Origin: Kiritimatiellales bacterium
GTDB taxonomy: Bacteria > Verrucomicrobiota > Kiritimatiellia > Kiritimatiellales > Tichowtungiaceae
Assembly (NCBI GenBank): GCA_028692515.1
Contig: JAQUXG010000097.1
Span: forward strand, 1 to 6,685
Length of the DNA: 6,685 bases
Direction of reading: 5' to 3'
Shown here: positions 5,178 to 6,685 of the stretch, in pieces
How positions within the stretch are numbered: position 1 is the first letter of the stretch
Layout: each line of letters starts with the position of its first letter
Position numbers and translations under genes: made by a program
The notes under the pieces: generated by a model
Told to the model about the DNA's origin: nothing
Database searches by the model: none
What the model saw: the letters and a program-made list of their open reading frames with translations, nothing else

Positions 5178-6685
5178 GTGCCCGCAAAAACCACAGACCC
5201 CGCCGACGAACTGATTCTGCAGGGTGTCGGGGTCTCGCCCGGTGTGGCGGTCGGTGAGGCGGTGGTGTTTGTGCGGGACGGACTCATCACTTCAGAGAGA
5301 GAGATCAGCGATCAGGACGTTCCGCTGGAAATTGTCCGCTTCGAAGAGGCGCTTATCAAAACCCGGCACCAGATTTCTGAAATCCAACGCAAAGTCGGTT
5401 CTTTACTTGGCGAAGATTCTGCAAGCATTTTCGATGCGCATCTGCTGGTGGTGGACGACCGTTATTTTATTGAAGAGGTGATCAAGGAGTTGCGGGCTCG
5501 GCACCGTAATGTTGAAGCCGTGCTTCACGATGTGGCAGAACGTTATATCGGGATATTGGAACGAGTTGAAGATGACTATTTGCGCGAGCGGGCTGCTGAT
5601 GTGCGGGATGTAACCCGGCGTATCAGCACGAATTTTGCAGGGAAGCAGATGGATCGCATGGATCAGCTGGAGCGCCCGTGTATTGTCGTTGCGCATGATC
5701 TTTCTCCGTCTGATACCGCCGGGATAAATTGTAATATTGTTCAGGCGCTCGCATCGGATATTGGTAGCGCCACCTCTCATGCCGCGATCATGGCTCGTGC
5801 ACAGGAAGTGCCCGCTGTCATGGGGCTTCATAATATCAGTGCACTGATCAGCAGTGGTGAAACATTACTGGTTGACGGCGGTAAAGGGTTGGTTATCGTT
5901 CGTCCGACATCGGAACGGTTGCTGGCCTATGCGCAAAAGGCAGAGGATTATAAGTCGATTCTCAGCAAACTTAAAACGCTTAAAGATAAACCCTCAGAAA
6001 CCAAAGACGGACATTGCGTTCCGATCGCGGCCAACATTGAGCTTCCGTCAGAAATCTCATCCATTCGAAAATACGGAGCAAGAGGGGTGGGTCTTTTTCG
6101 AAGCGAGTTTCTGTTTTTTGACGAACAGAAACTCCCGGATGAAGAGAGTCAGACTCGTGTTTACAGCGATGTGGCAGACCAGTGCGCACCCGACAATGTC
6201 ATCATCCGTACGCTGGATCTCGGCGGGGATAAAGTTGCCTCCAGTAAAGCCGCCCCGGAAAGCAATCCGTTTCTCGGCTGGCGCGCCATCCGGCTCTGTT
6301 TGGCGAACCCGGAGCTGTTTAAGACGCAGTTACGCGCTATTCTACGCGCCGCTGCCGGACGGAATATTTCCATTCTGTATCCGATGATTTGCTGTCTTAA
6401 TGAGGTTCTTCAGGCTAACGCGCTTCTTGAGGAGTGTCGGCAGGAGCTCAAAAAGGAAGGGTTCCCTTGCGCAGAGAAACTTCCGGTCGGTGTGATGATT
6501 GAAATTCCTTCTGCGGCACTTATTGCCGATCGGATTGCTCCGCATGTTGATTTCTTCAGCATCGGCACCAACGATCTCATTCAGTACACACTCGCCGTGG
6601 ATCGGGTGAATGAAAACGTTGCACACTTGTATATGCCGACACACATTTCCATTCTCAAGCTGATCCACCAAACGGTACGTGCGGG
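5178..6685 (+). CDS. ptsI: PTS enzyme I (PEP-protein phosphotransferase), 3' end outside the window
   Basis: Enzyme I takes phosphate from PEP and passes it to HPr, the first step of the phosphotransferase relay. The frame is open from the GTG at 5178 to the last base, giving 502 residues; the family is usually ~570-590, so about 70-90 are missing. Motifs in order: [15 protein letters not shown] (14-28); a helical HPr-binding region (~45-160); the phosphohistidine loop [11 protein letters not shown] (His201); [11 protein letters not shown] (303-313) for PEP binding; TLDLGGDK (345-352); [10 protein letters not shown] (363-372); MIEIPSA (440-446, with the metal-binding Glu441); and [12 protein letters not shown] (459-470, Asp466). 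The catalytic-cysteine CGE motif would lie past the window edge. The usual GG before x-TSH is GS here, which is probably harmless. EI rather than the NtrP paralogue is likely because no GAF domain precedes it. No EIIA or EIIBC gene is visible. Confidence 0.95.
   Translation, partial: MPAKTTDPADELILQGVGVSPGVAVGEAVVFVRDGLITSEREISDQDVPLEIVRFEEALIKTRHQISEIQRKVGSLLGEDSASIFDAHLLVVDDRYFIEEVIKELRARHRNVEAVLHDVAERYIGILERVEDDYLRERAADVRDVTRRISTNFAGKQMDRMDQLERPCIVVAHDLSPSDTAGINCNIVQALASDIGSATSHAAIMARAQEVPAVMGLHNISALISSGETLLVDGGKGLVIVRPTSERLLAYAQKAEDYKSILSKLKTLKDKPSETKDGHCVPIAANIELPSEISSIRKYGARGVGLFRSEFLFFDEQKLPDEESQTRVYSDVADQCAPDNVIIRTLDLGGDKVASSKAAPESNPFLGWRAIRLCLANPELFKTQLRAILRAAAGRNISILYPMICCLNEVLQANALLEECRQELKKEGFPCAEKLPVGVMIEIPSAALIADRIAPHVDFFSIGTNDLIQYTLAVDRVNENVAHLYMPTHISILKLIHQTVRA

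Noticed and set aside
5221..5275. GGTG-rich stretch at the ptsI start as a second tandem repeat
   Set aside because: It has no fixed period and is explained by the conserved [15 protein letters not shown] coding sequence.
5763..5790. GS in place of GG before the enzyme I TSH motif as an active-site defect
   Set aside because: The phosphorylated His201 and its surroundings TSHAAIMAR are intact, and the glycine-to-serine change is small and probably tolerated.
5854..6387. Alternative + strand frame of 177 codons
   Set aside because: It lies wholly inside ptsI in another frame, while the ptsI frame carries all enzyme I motifs without a stop.
5371..6685. Possible frameshift in ptsI because of short open frames nearby
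   Set aside because: Codon-by-codon reading from GTG 5178 shows one uninterrupted frame to the window end with motifs in the right order.

Overview
The window reads as a chromosomal segment of a Gram-negative, diderm bacterium. All eight recognisable genes lie on the + strand. Three features point to the PVC superphylum: genes for Kdo synthesis and LPS transport, the Cys-type (metal-dependent) KdsA, and an HprK/HPr/EI set running straight on from the lpt genes. Kiritimatiellota or Verrucomicrobiota fit best. This placement is an inference from gene content and order, not from a marker-gene comparison.

Bases 1-996 hold the 3' part of a restriction endonuclease gene of the MvaI/BcnI family; its start lies left of the window and no methyltransferase is visible. 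Bases 997-1166 are the only sizeable non-coding gap. They carry three copies of one perfect dyad, TTCCAA-N3-TTGGAA. A fourth copy sits inside the end of kdsA.

From 1167 to the right edge runs a very compact gene string: kdsA, a fused lptC/lptA-type gene, lptB, hpf, hprK, ptsH and ptsI (cut by the window end). Junctions are overlaps of 4 and 1 bases or gaps of 1 to 21 bases, so a single operon with translational coupling is likely. The first three genes make Kdo and supply the periplasmic and ATPase parts of the Lpt machine that moves LPS outwards. hpf encodes a small ribosome-hibernation factor. The last three encode HPr kinase, HPr and enzyme I, a PEP-driven phosphorelay with no sugar-specific EII in view, so a regulatory role is plausible.

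The most unusual points are: the dyad family; a 49-base tandem array of degenerate 7-mers inserted between the lptC start codon and its signal peptide; an HprK that lacks the catalytic histidine (Gln in its place) and has an altered phosphorylase loop; the apparent LptC-LptA fusion; and a restriction gene with an extra N-terminal domain next to an envelope operon.
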